A DNA stretch of 64,000 nt from the NCBI GenBank assembly GCA_009780915.1, contig WQZD01000006.1, positions 45,943 through 109,942 on the forward strand. The letters run 5' to 3'. The notes below the pieces were generated by a model, which had not been told where the DNA came from, searched no databases, and saw only the letters and a program-made list of their open reading frames with translations. A program made the translations under genes and the position numbers. This stretch comes from Propionibacteriaceae bacterium. Lineage in GTDB: Bacteria > Actinomycetota > Actinomycetes > Propionibacteriales > Propionibacteriaceae. Positions 23,528 to 34,570 of this stretch are shown here, in pieces (the stretch's first letter is position 1; every line of letters begins with the position of its first letter).

Positions 23528-24421
23528 ATGGTAATTATCGAGAACCTCACCAAGCGGTATGGGTCCTTGAAAGCTGTCGACAACCTGAGTTTTACTGCGA
23601 AACCAGGCACGGTGACCGGATTTCTCGGGCCCAACGGAGCTGGCAAGACCACGACGCTGAGAATGTCCACCCATCTGATCCGACCCGACGCTGGTCGTGC
23701 GACCTTCGATGGGACGCCCTACGACAAGCTGGTCCATCCGGCCCGCCACGTGGGCGTCGCTCTGGAGCCGGTGGTCTTCCACCCCGGACGGACGGCCATC
23801 AACCACCTGATGGCCATCGCCCCCTACGCCGGGGTCGGCGTCGAACGGTGCCACGAAGTCTTGGGGTTGGTGGGTCTGGACGACGCGGCCAAGAAGAGGG
23901 TCGGGAAGTTCTCTCTGGGCATGCGCGGCCGGTTGAACCTGGCGGCGGCGATGCTGGGCGACCCCCAGACGTTGATCCTCGACGAGCCGGTCAACGGGCT
24001 GGATCCTGAGGGCATTCGCTGGATCCGCGAGTTCCTGCGCGACCTGGCCAGCCAGGGGCGTACCATCCTCATCTCCTCCCACCTGCTCTCCGAGGTGCAG
24101 CAGACGGTGGACGACGTCGTGATCATCGCCCACGGGCGACTGGTCTATCAGGGGAGCCTGGGCGATCTGGAATCCTCCGCCAACTCCTCCATCCGCGTGG
24201 AGACACCTGATCCGCAGGCGTTGGCCGCCCTCGCGGTGCGACAGAGCTGGACGGTGTCCGAGGTCACGCAGGTCAGCGTGGTCATCGAGGGGCCCCAGGC
24301 CAGCGACGTGGGCGCGGCGGCCTTCGCGGCCGGCATCCCGTTGGCGGGGCTCACAGCCCAATCCACGGACCTGGAGTCCATTTTCCTGTCACTGACCGAA
24401 GGCCAAGGAGGTATGCGATGA
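23528..24421 (+). CDS. ABC exporter ATP-binding protein, bacitracin/lantibiotic-type
   Basis: 297 residues. The N-terminal ABC domain has Walker A GPNGAGKTTTL, a degenerate signature FSLGMRGRLNLAAAML, Walker B LILDEPVNGLD and the H-loop SSHLLSE. The C-terminal ~80 residues form the small extra domain found in BcrA/NatA-like ATPases. It overlaps the next gene (ATGA), which encodes its permease. Such pairs export antimicrobial peptides or act in self-protection; the substrate is not evident. The start ATG 23528 was chosen because the conserved MVIIENLTKRYG begins there. Confidence 0.88.
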   Translation: MVIIENLTKRYGSLKAVDNLSFTAKPGTVTGFLGPNGAGKTTTLRMSTHLIRPDAGRATFDGTPYDKLVHPARHVGVALEPVVFHPGRTAINHLMAIAPYAGVGVERCHEVLGLVGLDDAAKKRVGKFSLGMRGRLNLAAAMLGDPQTLILDEPVNGLDPEGIRWIREFLRDLASQGRTILISSHLLSEVQQTVDDVVIIAHGRLVYQGSLGDLESSANSSIRVETPDPQALAALAVRQSWTVSEVTQVSVVIEGPQASDVGAAAFAAGIPLAGLTAQSTDLESIFLSLTEGQGGMR

Positions 24422-25224
24422 TTCCCGCCATCGTTTCCGAGTATCGGAAGTTCTTCTCCACCCGCATGTGGTGGATCCTGACCCTGTGCATGGCCGTGTT
24501 CTTCGTCGCCGTGTCCTTCGGCATGGCATGGCTCTTCGCCTACCAGGCCACCCATAATGGCTTGTCAGACTCGATGCTGCAGGCGCTTCAGCCGACGGTG
24601 TACGGGTTGGGGCCGTCCATGGGGTACATCATCCCCGTGATCATCGGCGCCTTCGCGGTCACCTCCGAGTATCGTCACAACACCATCGTGCCGACCTTCC
24701 TGGCCGAACCGCGCCGGTGGGTGGTCATGCTGGCCAAGGTCGTCGCGGGTGTGCCGATGGGCGTGGCCGTCGGGATCGCCGGCACCCTCGCCTGCCTGGT
24801 CGGCGGCGGGTTGGGCTTCACCACCGGTGGGGTGGACCCCATGCTGTGGACCTCGACCATGTGGACGAACTTCGCGTTGTCGATCCTCGCGTACGTCATC
24901 TGGGCCTTGATCGGTGTCGGCCTGGGGATGTTGATCACCTCGCAGGTCGGGGTCATCATCACCGTGCTGGCCTTCACCCAGTTGATCGAGCCACTGGCGA
25001 ACATCGCCCTGAACCAGTTCGCCGGCGCGAGTGTCTTGGCCAAGTTCCTGCCGGCTGCGGCCTCAGGATCTGTGACTGGTGGTACGGACATCTACGCCAT
25101 GATGTCCATGACAGGCACGGATGGTGCCTTGGGCGTGTGGCAGGGAGCCGCCGTCTTGGCGGCGTACGGGATCGTCTTCGGAGTGCTAGGGTACGTCCTG
25201 CGTATCCGTCGCGACGTCTCGTGA
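24418..25224 (+). CDS. ABC-2 permease partner of the second exporter
   Basis: 268 residues with six predicted helices: an N-terminal SEYRKFFSTRMWW amphipathic entry segment, then hydrophobic stretches, including IIPVIIGAFAVTSEYRHNT. The ITSEYRxxT-type sequence after helix 2 is common in BcrB/NatB-like permeases. ATG 24418 overlaps the ATPase stop. A strong terminator begins 18 bp after its stop codon, so the pair forms a two-gene operon. Confidence 0.87.
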   Translation: MIPAIVSEYRKFFSTRMWWILTLCMAVFFVAVSFGMAWLFAYQATHNGLSDSMLQALQPTVYGLGPSMGYIIPVIIGAFAVTSEYRHNTIVPTFLAEPRRWVVMLAKVVAGVPMGVAVGIAGTLACLVGGGLGFTTGGVDPMLWTSTMWTNFALSILAYVIWALIGVGLGMLITSQVGVIITVLAFTQLIEPLANIALNQFAGASVLAKFLPAAASGSVTGGTDIYAMMSMTGTDGALGVWQGAAVLAAYGIVFGVLGYVLRIRRDVS

Positions 25225-25242
25225 CGGTGCCGAACCACCATG

Positions 25243-25284
25243 GAGCGGGTGCGGACGGGAGGGTCCGCACCCGCTTCCTTTTTC
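25243..25284 (+). terminator. Rho-independent terminator
   Basis: A perfect 12-bp GC-rich stem, GCGGGTGCGGAC (25245-25256) and GTCCGCACCCGC (25263-25274), with a 6-nt loop, followed by TTCCTTTTT (25275-25283). It closes the ABC exporter operon. Confidence 0.9.
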
Positions 25285-25391
25285 TGGACTCAGGGATGTT
25301 CAGGGATGCTCCGGGGTTGACGGGGCGGCGATGATCCCCTAGTGGTGTCGGGCCGTATGATGGACCTCAGTTGTTACCAGAAAGGGCACGC

Positions 25392-25937
25392 ATGAGCAGT
25401 GGATCTCCCGTGTGGCTGAGTGTGCCCACCCCCGAGGACATGCACAGTCTCGGCCACGACCTGGCGCGGCTGGTGCGCGCCGGAGACCTGGTCATCCTCA
25501 CCGGAGATCTGGGCGCGGGCAAGACCCAATTGGCGCAAGGCATCGGCGAGGGGATGGATGTGCTGGGCGCGATCATCTCGCCCACGTTCGTCCTGTCCCG
25601 CGTCCATCCCCCCCGGGGCGACGGACCGGCGTTGGTCCATGTGGACGCCTATCGACTGTCCAGCGCGGCGGAGATCGACGACCTCGACCTCGAGGCCTCG
25701 ATGCCCACCTCGGTGACCGTGGTCGAATGGGGACTCGGGATCGCCGACCATCTCAGCCCGAACCGCTTGATGGTTGAGATCCGTCGATCCGCCGACATCG
25801 AGGACGACACTCGCGAGGTCCAGGTGGCGCCGATCGGCGATCGCTGGGACTCGCTGATCCAGGACTGGGAACGACTCGTCAACGAGGACATGGGCCGAGA
25901 CGCCCGAGCCGACGCGGAAGGAAACGATGATGTCTGA
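25392..25937 (+). CDS. tsaE: tRNA t6A ATPase TsaE
   Basis: 181 residues. Walker A GDLGAGKTQLAQG, then ISPTFVLSRVH and LVHVDAYRL, the conserved strand of the family, and VTVVEWG. TsaE is the ATPase of the TsaB-TsaD-TsaE complex that makes threonylcarbamoyladenosine at position 37 of ANN-decoding tRNAs. ATG 25392 has AAAGGG upstream; an earlier in-frame TTG (25371) is less likely. TATGAT (25356-25361) is a plausible -10. It overlaps tsaB by 11 bp and opens the operon tsaE-tsaB-rimI-tsaD. Confidence 0.94.
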   Translation: MSSGSPVWLSVPTPEDMHSLGHDLARLVRAGDLVILTGDLGAGKTQLAQGIGEGMDVLGAIISPTFVLSRVHPPRGDGPALVHVDAYRLSSAAEIDDLDLEASMPTSVTVVEWGLGIADHLSPNRLMVEIRRSADIEDDTREVQVAPIGDRWDSLIQDWERLVNEDMGRDARADAEGNDDV

Positions 25938-26667
25938 GGTGGTGCTGGGGATCGACACCTCCACGCAGGTGTGCGTCGGGGTCGCCCGTGACGGCGAGGT
26001 GCTGCTCTCGACAAGCGTGGGGGACTCCCGCAGCCATGTGGAATTGTTGATGCCGGCCGTGAGGGACCTCCTCGACGAGGCCTGTCTGTCGATGGCCGAC
26101 CTGACCCGAATCGCCGTGGGCATGGGCCCGGGGCCTTTCACGGGTCTGCGCGTGGGGGTCGTCGCGGCCCAGATGCTCGCCCACACGAGGGGGCTTCCGG
26201 TGAGCCACCTGTGCAGCTTGGACGCCTTGGGCGTCGGGTGGGCCTTGACTCACCCCGCCGGCGACTTCGTGGCCTGCACCGACGCCCGTCGCAAAGAGGT
26301 CTACTGGGCCACGTACGATCGTTTCGGACAGCGTACGGCCGGGCCGTTCGTCTCGGACCCCTCCGACGTGCCGGACCTGCCCTGCGTGGGTCCCGGCGTC
26401 GTGGTCTACCCCCACATGAGGATGGACCCCTTCCTGGCGATCAAACTCGGCCTGTGGACGGACCAGTTCGCCTCCTCCTGGCCCACGCCCGAGGAGGTCG
26501 CCCCGATCGTCGGCGTCGACGCCGGTGTGCTCGCCGCGTTCGCGTCGCAGTTGCCCGACGTGGGTCCCGAGCCGTTGTACTTGCGCCACGCCGACGCCAC
26601 CCGACCCGGGTCGGTGAAGTCGGTCCTCCCTTCGACGACGCCCGAGTCCTCACGGGACGGTCGATGA
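25927..26667 (+). CDS. tsaB: tRNA t6A protein TsaB
   Basis: 246 residues of the ASKHA fold. The N-terminus has VLGIDTSTQVCVGVA, then SRSHVELLMPAV and the hallmark GMGPGPFTGLRVG. TsaB is an inactive paralogue of TsaD that scaffolds the complex. A second ATG follows one codon after the chosen start. It overlaps tsaE at its 5' end and rimI by ATGA at its 3' end, so the four genes are tightly coupled. Confidence 0.94.
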   Translation: MMSEVVLGIDTSTQVCVGVARDGEVLLSTSVGDSRSHVELLMPAVRDLLDEACLSMADLTRIAVGMGPGPFTGLRVGVVAAQMLAHTRGLPVSHLCSLDALGVGWALTHPAGDFVACTDARRKEVYWATYDRFGQRTAGPFVSDPSDVPDLPCVGPGVVVYPHMRMDPFLAIKLGLWTDQFASSWPTPEEVAPIVGVDAGVLAAFASQLPDVGPEPLYLRHADATRPGSVKSVLPSTTPESSRDGR

Positions 26668-27173
26668 CCCCCGTACGGCCTGGTCCGGAGTCTGCGGTGC
26701 GCGTGCGTACGGCCACCAGCGAGGATCTCGATGCTGTCATGGCGTGCGAGGAACAGGCTTTCACGCACGGCTGGTCCCGCGCGTCCTGGGCCGAGGAGAT
26801 AGCCGACCACCACGTGGCGGTCGCCTGCGCTCCCGAGGTGGTCGCCGTGGTGGCCATGAGCCGGGTGCTCGACACCGCCGAACTGTTGCGCGTCATCGTC
26901 GCGCCCGACCGTCGTCGCGGGGGCGTGGGGCGCACGCTCGTCGAGCACGGCGTGGCATGGGCCGCGTCCCACCAGGCGACCGAGGTCTTCCTGGAGGTCT
27001 CCGCCGACAACGAGGCCGCCCTCCGGCTGTACGAGGCCTGCGGATTCGTCCACCAGTATCGACGACGCGACTATTATTCGCCTGGAGACGACGCGCTCGT
27101 CATGAGGCGAGCCGTCCCCGGCGCGTCCAGCGTCCCGCTTAACCCTGAGGAGGACACATGTCAGACCCCCTAG
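26664..27173 (+). CDS. rimI: GNAT acetyltransferase, RimI-like
   Basis: 169 residues. [21 protein letters not shown] opens a GNAT fold; the acetyl-CoA loop is [18 protein letters not shown], followed by [21 protein letters not shown], the standard RimI signature. RimI acetylates the N-terminus of ribosomal protein S18 in E. coli. It sits between tsaB and tsaD, its usual place in bacteria. ATG 26664 overlaps the tsaB stop, and the 3' end overlaps tsaD by 16 bp. Confidence 0.92.
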   Translation: MTPVRPGPESAVRVRTATSEDLDAVMACEEQAFTHGWSRASWAEEIADHHVAVACAPEVVAVVAMSRVLDTAELLRVIVAPDRRRGGVGRTLVEHGVAWAASHQATEVFLEVSADNEAALRLYEACGFVHQYRRRDYYSPGDDALVMRRAVPGASSVPLNPEEDTCQTP

Positions 27174-28201
27174 TGCTCGGGATCGAGTCCAGTTGCGATG
27201 AGACCGGAGTGGGTGTCGTGCGCGGACACGAGCTCCTGGCCAACGAGGTGGCCAGTTCGGTCGAGGAGCATGTGCGCTTCGGAGGGGTCGTGCCCGAGAT
27301 CGCGTCGCGCGCCCACCTGGAGGCCATCACACCGGCCCTGACCCGTGCGGTCGACGCGGCTGGAATCGACCTGGCCGACGTGGACGCCATCGCCGTGACC
27401 GCTGGTCCGGGGCTGATGGGCGCCCTCGTCGTGGGGGTGTCGGCGGCCAAAGCGCTCGCGTACGCCCTGGACAAGCCGTTGTACGGCGTCAACCACCTCA
27501 TCGGTCATATAGGAGTGGACATGCTCGACCACGGGCCGCTGCCGGGACCGGCGATGGCGCTGCTGGTGTCGGGCGGCCACACCTCCATCGTGCGCGTGGG
27601 GGACATCGCCACCGACGTCGAAGAGATCGGCGCGACCATCGACGACGCCGCGGGCGAGGCCTACGACAAGGTAGCCCGACTGTTGGGGCTGGGGTACCCC
27701 GGGGGCCCGCTGATCGACAAGCTCGCGGCGGACGGCGACCCCTCGGCGATCCGGTTCCCCCGTGGGCTGACCGCCAAGCACGACCGACAGAAGCACCGTT
27801 TCGATTTCTCGTTCTCGGGGTTGAAGACGGCCGTCGCACGGTGGGTCGAGATCCAACGGCGCGACCACGGCGAGGTGCCCCTCGCGGATGTGGCGGCCAG
27901 CTTCCAGGAGGCCGTCGCCGACGTCGTGACCGCCAAGACCATCGACGCCTGTCAGGAGTACGGCATCGACTGCGTCGTCCTCGGTGGCGGGGTCGCCGCC
28001 AACTCGCGTCTTCGCGAACTCTTGGCCCAGCGCTGTGAGGAGGCGGGCATCACCCTGCGGCGTCCGCGACCGGTGCTGTGCACCGACAACGGCGCCATGA
28101 TCGCGACCGTGGGCGCCGCCCTGGTCGCCGCGGGCGTACGCCCGTCGGGCCTGGACATGTCAGCCGACTCCGGCATGCCGCTGAATCAGATCTGCCTGTG
28201 A
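27158..28201 (+). CDS. tsaD: tRNA N6-adenosine threonylcarbamoyltransferase TsaD
   Basis: 347 residues. It has [26 protein letters not shown], the metal-binding [19 protein letters not shown], the Kae1-type core [17 protein letters not shown] and [14 protein letters not shown]. It transfers the threonylcarbamoyl group to A37 of tRNA. GAGGAGG lies 6 nt upstream of ATG 27158 within the end of rimI. It is the last gene of the t6A operon. The size is normal for bacteria. Confidence 0.96.
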   Translation: MSDPLVLGIESSCDETGVGVVRGHELLANEVASSVEEHVRFGGVVPEIASRAHLEAITPALTRAVDAAGIDLADVDAIAVTAGPGLMGALVVGVSAAKALAYALDKPLYGVNHLIGHIGVDMLDHGPLPGPAMALLVSGGHTSIVRVGDIATDVEEIGATIDDAAGEAYDKVARLLGLGYPGGPLIDKLAADGDPSAIRFPRGLTAKHDRQKHRFDFSFSGLKTAVARWVEIQRRDHGEVPLADVAASFQEAVADVVTAKTIDACQEYGIDCVVLGGGVAANSRLRELLAQRCEEAGITLRRPRPVLCTDNGAMIATVGAALVAAGVRPSGLDMSADSGMPLNQICL

Positions 28202-28242
28202 CCTGAGCGAGGGGCCCGGCGTGGACGAGGGTCGTCGGCGGG

Positions 28243-28860
28243 TCACTCGTCCATCTCGGACACGCTCTGGGTGGCGCCCAGTCCTGCCCACACGCTCTGT
28301 TCGCAGAAGAAGAACGGGGCCAGCCCTTCGTAGCGCCCGCTGGTGTCCCCGTGGGTCAGGGCTTCGTCCACCGCGATTCTGGTGACGCGTCCGATCACGA
28401 ACACCTCGTCATTGTCGAACTCGACGGTCTGGGTCCATACGCATTCCAGGACGGCGGGGCATTGGTCGATGATCGGCACGGCGACGGTCCGTCCCGGAGA
28501 CACGGTGAGCCCGGCAGAGGTCAGGCGGTCGTCCGTGATGGGCATCTCGAAGATCGCGCGGGCGAGCGAACGTCCCGGGACGTTGATGACGAACTGCCCT
28601 GCGGCCTCGGCGCGTGCGACCGTGCCGTGTTCGCGTGTGCAGCCGAAGCCGACCAGCGGCCCCGTGCCCGCCACCACCGTGACCCATGACTTGGGCGCCA
28701 CACAGACCTGCCCGTGGGCGTCGACGGTGGTGACCAGGACCACTTGGCCCAGGAGGGGGGATGGCGACCAGAACCATTTGTCGGACGGGAAGTCCACCAG
28801 GCGATGCGCGTGCGACCTCGGGCCCGACTCGTGTGCGACCGTGACGTTGCCGTTATTCAT
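28243..28860 (-). CDS. Flavin reductase-like FMN-binding protein
   Basis: 205 residues with the split-barrel flavin reductase layout: PSPLLGQVVLVTTVDAHGQVCVAPKSW, then VGFGCTREHGTVARAEAAGQFVINVPG. These proteins bind FMN and reduce it or act as small flavoenzymes. The specific role cannot be deduced; the gene stands alone, convergent with tsaD and 65 bp from menF in tandem. The ATG at 28860 is 6 nt after a TATGCT box. Confidence 0.8.
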   Translation of the reverse strand: MNNGNVTVAHESGPRSHAHRLVDFPSDKWFWSPSPLLGQVVLVTTVDAHGQVCVAPKSWVTVVAGTGPLVGFGCTREHGTVARAEAAGQFVINVPGRSLARAIFEMPITDDRLTSAGLTVSPGRTVAVPIIDQCPAVLECVWTQTVEFDNDEVFVIGRVTRIAVDEALTHGDTSGRYEGLAPFFFCEQSVWAGLGATQSVSEMDE

Positions 28861-28872
28861 GGCGATAGCATA
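28861..28872 (-). promoter_or_regulatory. Putative leaderless promoter (-10) of the flavin reductase-like gene
   Basis: TATGCT (28872-28867 on the minus strand) is 6 nt before the ATG. Confidence 0.5.
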
Positions 28873-28923
28873 GCAACACCGTCCGCGCTGCCGACCAGGC
28901 GTCCGTTTTTGGCGATTTCTTCG

Positions 28924-30141
28924 TCAGCGGGCGCCGAGGGCCTGCTTCATGGGGAGCAACTTGGCCACCGTCTCGTCCCATTCGGCCTCGGGGTCGGAGT
29001 CGGCGACGATGCCGCATCCGGCGAAGATACGTGCTGTGGCGCCCTCGATCATGCCGCAGCGCAGGGCGAGGGCGATCTCTCCGTCTCCGGCCGCGTTGAT
29101 CCAGCCGACGGGTCCCGCGTACCGTCCCCTGTCCAGATGCTCCAACGTGGCGATCAGATCTCGGGCCGCGTTCGTGGGCGTGCCGCACACGGCGGCCGAC
29201 GGGTGGATGGCGTCCGCCAGTTCCAGGACAGTCGACCCTCCGCGCACGGCGCCGGTGATGTCCGAGGCCAGGTGCATGACGTTGGGCAGTTGCAGGACGA
29301 AGGGCACCTCGGGCACGTGGAGGGACGTCACGTGGGGGCGCAGGGCGTCGGCGACCGACGCCACGGCGAACTCGTGCTCCGCGAGGTCTTTGGAGGAGGA
29401 GGACAGGGCGTCGGCCAGGACGGAGTCGTCCAGGTCGCCGTGGATCGTCCCCGCGAGGACGCGCGAGGTGATCAGCCCGCGGTCTTGGCGCACCAGCAGT
29501 TCCGGGCTGGCGCCCACCAGGTTCCGCACGGCGAAGGTCCACGTCTGCGGGTACATGGACGCCAGGCGGGCGAGCACCCGGGGAAGGTCGATGGGGTCGT
29601 CCGCGACGGCCACCTCGTCGCGGGCCAGGACCACTTTGTCCACTCCGCCAGCATGGATGGCGGCGACGGCGTCGCTCACCGCCGCGGTCCAGCCGTCATG
29701 GCCCAGGCTGGCGTGGTGGAAGCACAGGTCGGCCCCGGTGGGGGTATCGGTGCCAGCGGGGGTACGGGCGGGCGTGTCGTCTGTCTCGTCGCCGTCCCAC
29801 GTCGTCATCCAGCACACCCCCTCGCGCCGCCCCACGATCCGGCGTGGAACGACGATCTCGTGCGGGCCGTCGGGGGCGAAGGGGAAACTCACGAAGGCCA
29901 CCGGGCCGGTCATCGGCTCGTCGGCGACGCCCGCGTCGCGGGTCGCGGGGGTGGAGGCGACGAGGTCGGTCCACCAGGCCTCGGCCTGGGCGGCGGTACG
30001 GAAGGTGGCGCGATGCGCCGCTCCGATGCCGATCATCCCGTCGCCGTGCCGTATCCAGCATGACACACTGTCATCGCCGTCGAGCAGGTCCGTCAAAGAG
30101 CCGGGGTCGGCGATGGGCGAGGTGTGGACGCGGTCAGGCAC
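28924..30141 (-). CDS. menF: Isochorismate synthase
   Basis: 405 residues of the chorismate-binding family. C-terminal signatures include KVVLARDE, SSSSKDLAEHEFAVASVADAL, HPSAAVCGTPT and DRGRYAGPVGWI, which favour isochorismate synthase (first committed step to menaquinone) over anthranilate or aminodeoxychorismate synthase. The start GTG 30141 is 8 nt after TATCCT; the frame could begin at TTG 30150, which overlaps that box. It is divergent from a geranylgeranyl-reductase-family gene that may act later on menaquinone. A salicylate-type role cannot be excluded. Confidence 0.87.
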   Translation of the reverse strand: MPDRVHTSPIADPGSLTDLLDGDDSVSCWIRHGDGMIGIGAAHRATFRTAAQAEAWWTDLVASTPATRDAGVADEPMTGPVAFVSFPFAPDGPHEIVVPRRIVGRREGVCWMTTWDGDETDDTPARTPAGTDTPTGADLCFHHASLGHDGWTAAVSDAVAAIHAGGVDKVVLARDEVAVADDPIDLPRVLARLASMYPQTWTFAVRNLVGASPELLVRQDRGLITSRVLAGTIHGDLDDSVLADALSSSSKDLAEHEFAVASVADALRPHVTSLHVPEVPFVLQLPNVMHLASDITGAVRGGSTVLELADAIHPSAAVCGTPTNAARDLIATLEHLDRGRYAGPVGWINAAGDGEIALALRCGMIEGATARIFAGCGIVADSDPEAEWDETVAKLLPMKQALGAR

Positions 30142-30155
30142 GAGACCCAAGGATA
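30142..30155 (-). promoter_or_regulatory. Putative leaderless promoter (-10) of menF
   Basis: TATCCT (30155-30150 on the minus strand) is 8 nt before GTG 30141; this supports GTG over the upstream TTG as the start. Confidence 0.45.
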
Positions 30156-30281
30156 CCCCTCAGGTCGACCCACGCGGCAAACGGGCGTGGCACGACCGCC
30201 ACCAGGGCGTTACCACCGAGGAGATATGCTTGGATGCCGAACACCCGGACGCCCTCCGGGCAGGACTGGATGAGGAGCGGG

Positions 30282-31541
30282 ATGGCGAACATGGCACCGA
30301 CCGACAGCGCGGATGTGATCGTCGTGGGAGCGGGTCCCGGTGGGTCCGCGACAGCCATCCACCTCGCACAGGCCGGATTGCGGGTGCTGGTGCTGGAGAA
30401 GTCCGACTTCCCCCGCGAGAAGGTCTGTGGCGACGGCCTCACCCCCCGTACCGTCAAGGAACTGGCCCTCCTGGGTGTCGACGTGCCGGCCCTGGACTGG
30501 AAGCGGACCAAGGGTCTGCGGATCCATGTGGGCCGCGCCACCCACCTCCTGCCCTGGCCCGACCTGACGGACTTCCCCTCCTTCGGCATGACCACGCGCC
30601 GATCGACCTTCGACCAGTTCCTGGCCGAGCGTTCCGTCGCCGTGGGGGCGAACCTGCTCACAGGCGCCAATGTGCAGGCGCCGATCCTGCGCAACGGTCA
30701 GATCGTGGGCGTGACCACGAAGGACGGTCGCAGCTTCGAGGCCCCCGTCGTGGTGGCCGCCGACGGCAGTTCCGCCCGCTTGGGGGTCGCCATGGGGCTG
30801 CACCGGATCGAGTCGCGTCCCATGGGCATGGCGGTACGCACCTACTTCACGTCCCCGAAGTCCGACGAGGACTGGCTCGACTCCTGGCTGGAGATGTGGG
30901 ACGGGCCCGTCGGAACGTCCCACCTGCTGCCCGGGTACGCGTGGAGCTTCCCGCTGGGGGACGGGACGTGCAACGTGGGGATGGGGCTGCCCGACGCCAA
31001 CCGCTACCGCAATCTTGATTTCCGTGACATCTTGACCCGATGGTTGGCCACCATGCCGCCGTCGTGGGGTTTCACCGAGGAGAACAGGCAGGGGAAGGTG
31101 CGTGGTGCCGCCCTGCCGATGGGGTTCAACCGCAAACCCACGTACTCGCGCGGCCTGCTCTTGGTCGGCGACTCGGCCGGCGCCATCAACCCGTACACCG
31201 GCGAGGGGATCTCCTACGCGATGGAGTCGGGGCGCTTCGCCGCCGAGCACATCATCCAGGCGCACGCCCGCGGTTTCCACAGCCGCTCGGCCGATCGGGC
31301 GCTCGCGGGGTACGCGAGGCACCTGACGCAGGAGTGGGGAGGGTACTACTGGCTCGGCGGGCTCTTCGGGAAGTTCATCGCCCATCCCACCATCATGCGG
31401 GTCTCGGCCCACTACGGGTTGGCGGTGCCTGTGATCCGTACCCTCACCCACCGCTTGCTGTCCCATCTGACCGACCATCCGGCGCGAGACGGGTACGACC
31501 GGGTCATCAACGCGTTCAGCAAACTCGCGCCCAAAGCCTGA
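30282..31541 (+). CDS. Geranylgeranyl reductase-family flavoprotein, possibly menaquinone reductase (MenJ-like)
   Basis: 419 residues. N-terminal FAD motif VIVVGAGPGGSATAIHLAQAG, then EKSDFPREKVCGDGLTPRTVKEL, the family signature, and LVGDSAGAINPYTGEGISYAMESG. Members reduce isoprenoid chains; in mycobacteria MenJ saturates one double bond of menaquinone-9. Divergence from menF supports a menaquinone role here. Start candidates are ATG 30270, 30282 and 30291; 30282 was chosen for the GAGGAG at 30272-30277. TATGCT at 30225-30230 may be its -10. Confidence 0.85.
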   Translation: MANMAPTDSADVIVVGAGPGGSATAIHLAQAGLRVLVLEKSDFPREKVCGDGLTPRTVKELALLGVDVPALDWKRTKGLRIHVGRATHLLPWPDLTDFPSFGMTTRRSTFDQFLAERSVAVGANLLTGANVQAPILRNGQIVGVTTKDGRSFEAPVVVAADGSSARLGVAMGLHRIESRPMGMAVRTYFTSPKSDEDWLDSWLEMWDGPVGTSHLLPGYAWSFPLGDGTCNVGMGLPDANRYRNLDFRDILTRWLATMPPSWGFTEENRQGKVRGAALPMGFNRKPTYSRGLLLVGDSAGAINPYTGEGISYAMESGRFAAEHIIQAHARGFHSRSADRALAGYARHLTQEWGGYYWLGGLFGKFIAHPTIMRVSAHYGLAVPVIRTLTHRLLSHLTDHPARDGYDRVINAFSKLAPKA

Positions 31542-31610
31542 GGCGAGCCGCGCCGGCATCATGGGTCGGCGGTGGAATCAGGCTAAACTGATGGGGCGAA
31601 TCCAAACTAG

Positions 31611-33155
<1,545 letters not shown>

Positions 33156-33304
33156 GAGCCGCGTCGGTGACACGCCCGACGCTCGGCACGGACGTCATGG
33201 ACGAGTACACCCGGGTGACTCGGTTCGGTCGATCTGCGATCCTGCACGACCGATCCCAAGTGGTCGAGTAGCAGTCTGAGCCTGACCGCGCTTCACTTGG
33301 CCGA

Positions 33305-34570
33305 TCAGGTGTAAACGCGCACTTGCAGAACGGTCGTCAAGGTTGACAGGCTGGAAAAGTACGAGTTCGTGGGGTTCGTTGATGAGTTGATGTCATAGGG
33401 CGTGCTCCCCCAAAACGCTGGCCCTCCGGAGTCGCCTGGAACAAGGATCGATGAAGAAGTGCGAATCATATGACCAACCGTCGTGCCGCTTGCCACTAGT
33501 GTCACCCCGACAGCCTCGACAATGGCGCACGCATAGCCTCCGGCCATCCCGTACTTTCACAGAGTATCGCCGACGAGTGGGTCTTTCGATGCGGTCTGGG
33601 TTCTCAGGTCTGTGGCGGACGATGCCCTGAATGTTTTCGTCACCGTGTCGTTATTACTTGGGATGGTTCGAAAGAAGGCGAAGTCGCCGTTCGTGCCAAA
33701 GGTTGATCCCAGATACGTCAAGCCAGTCGCATTCGCGTATATCTCGGATTGCCCGCAGTGCCCCGCCGTGAGCACACCGAGAACGCCACTAGAGCTGATG
33801 GCAGTGAATCCCGCTGTGCAATTGGACAAGGAACCCCCACCCACGATGCTGACAACTGGTGCGGGCATCTCCTCTGTTCTGGCGGTGATGGTCACCTGGA
33901 GCGTGCCGTTGTTTGGAAGCGCCAAAACCGAAGCCAAGGCCTGTAGCCTTTGACTGTCTTGCGCCGTCAGGGTCGCCGACGACACATCCACAGAAACGTT
34001 TGCTATCCTCTGGTCAGTTGAGGTGCGACTCGGAATACTAACTGCAGCCGTGTCGATGTCAGGCACCGTGCTCGGGTCCACCGAGACGGTTATCTGCGAT
34101 GACAGAGCCCCCGGCACAATCTCAAGCGACGCGCCTGGGGCATTGTGTTGGACGGACTCCACAATGCTCTCCGACAGCGCCGCCACGTCTTGAAGGGAGA
34201 ATCCCAGGTTGGTCATCGCCACGTAGTCCGCTGGGAACTCCGATAATAGCTTCGCCGCTTCAGGCGGCATCGCACCCATAAACCCGATAACATACTGGCC
34301 TTCACGGATCATCGCACCAGCGTAATCCCCGGGCACGAGTTCGCCAACCTGGTCCGCCACACTAGTCCAAGCACTTTGATAGTCAGCGGTTTGGATGCCC
34401 GTGTGTTCAAGCATCCAAGCTTGATCAGTCGCTTCAGTTTGGTCAATCTGACTGGTAGTTCCGACCGCGCCCGTGGCGGAAATAGGCTCCGCATACGCGG
34501 GCGTAGCCAGGGGCAGTAGGAGTACTCCTGTTGCCATTATCAGAACCCCCAGAGACTGCTTCCTTGGCAT
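33305..34570 (-). pseudogene. Secreted S1-type serine protease interrupted by an in-frame TGA
   Basis: The first part (34570-33560) has GAGGAGG before ATG 34570, a signal peptide ending near TPAYA, a ~200-residue propeptide-like region, then a streptogrisin-like domain with His in TAGHC and Asp in GDFAFFR. A TGA at 33559-33557 stops it after VGDTL. The same frame continues with KYGMAGGYACAIVEAVG and the Ser motif GDSGGPAFW to 33305. In related proteases the position of the TGA is the conserved Cys of the T-V-C-K-x-G segment that bonds to the Cys in GYxC. So the gene was probably inactivated by one base change at a Cys codon. GC is lower than in the flanks. Confidence 0.8.

Noticed and set aside
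30234..30281. Upstream starts for the geranylgeranyl-reductase-family gene, including ATG 30234 after TATGCT
   Set aside because: ATG 30234 is 3 nt from the -10 box, too close for transcription to include it; ATG 30282 has GAGGAG in front.
33557..33559. Selenocysteine codon in the protease
   Set aside because: Not adopted as the call: no clear SECIS hairpin directly 3' of the TGA, and Cys-to-stop is a single base change.
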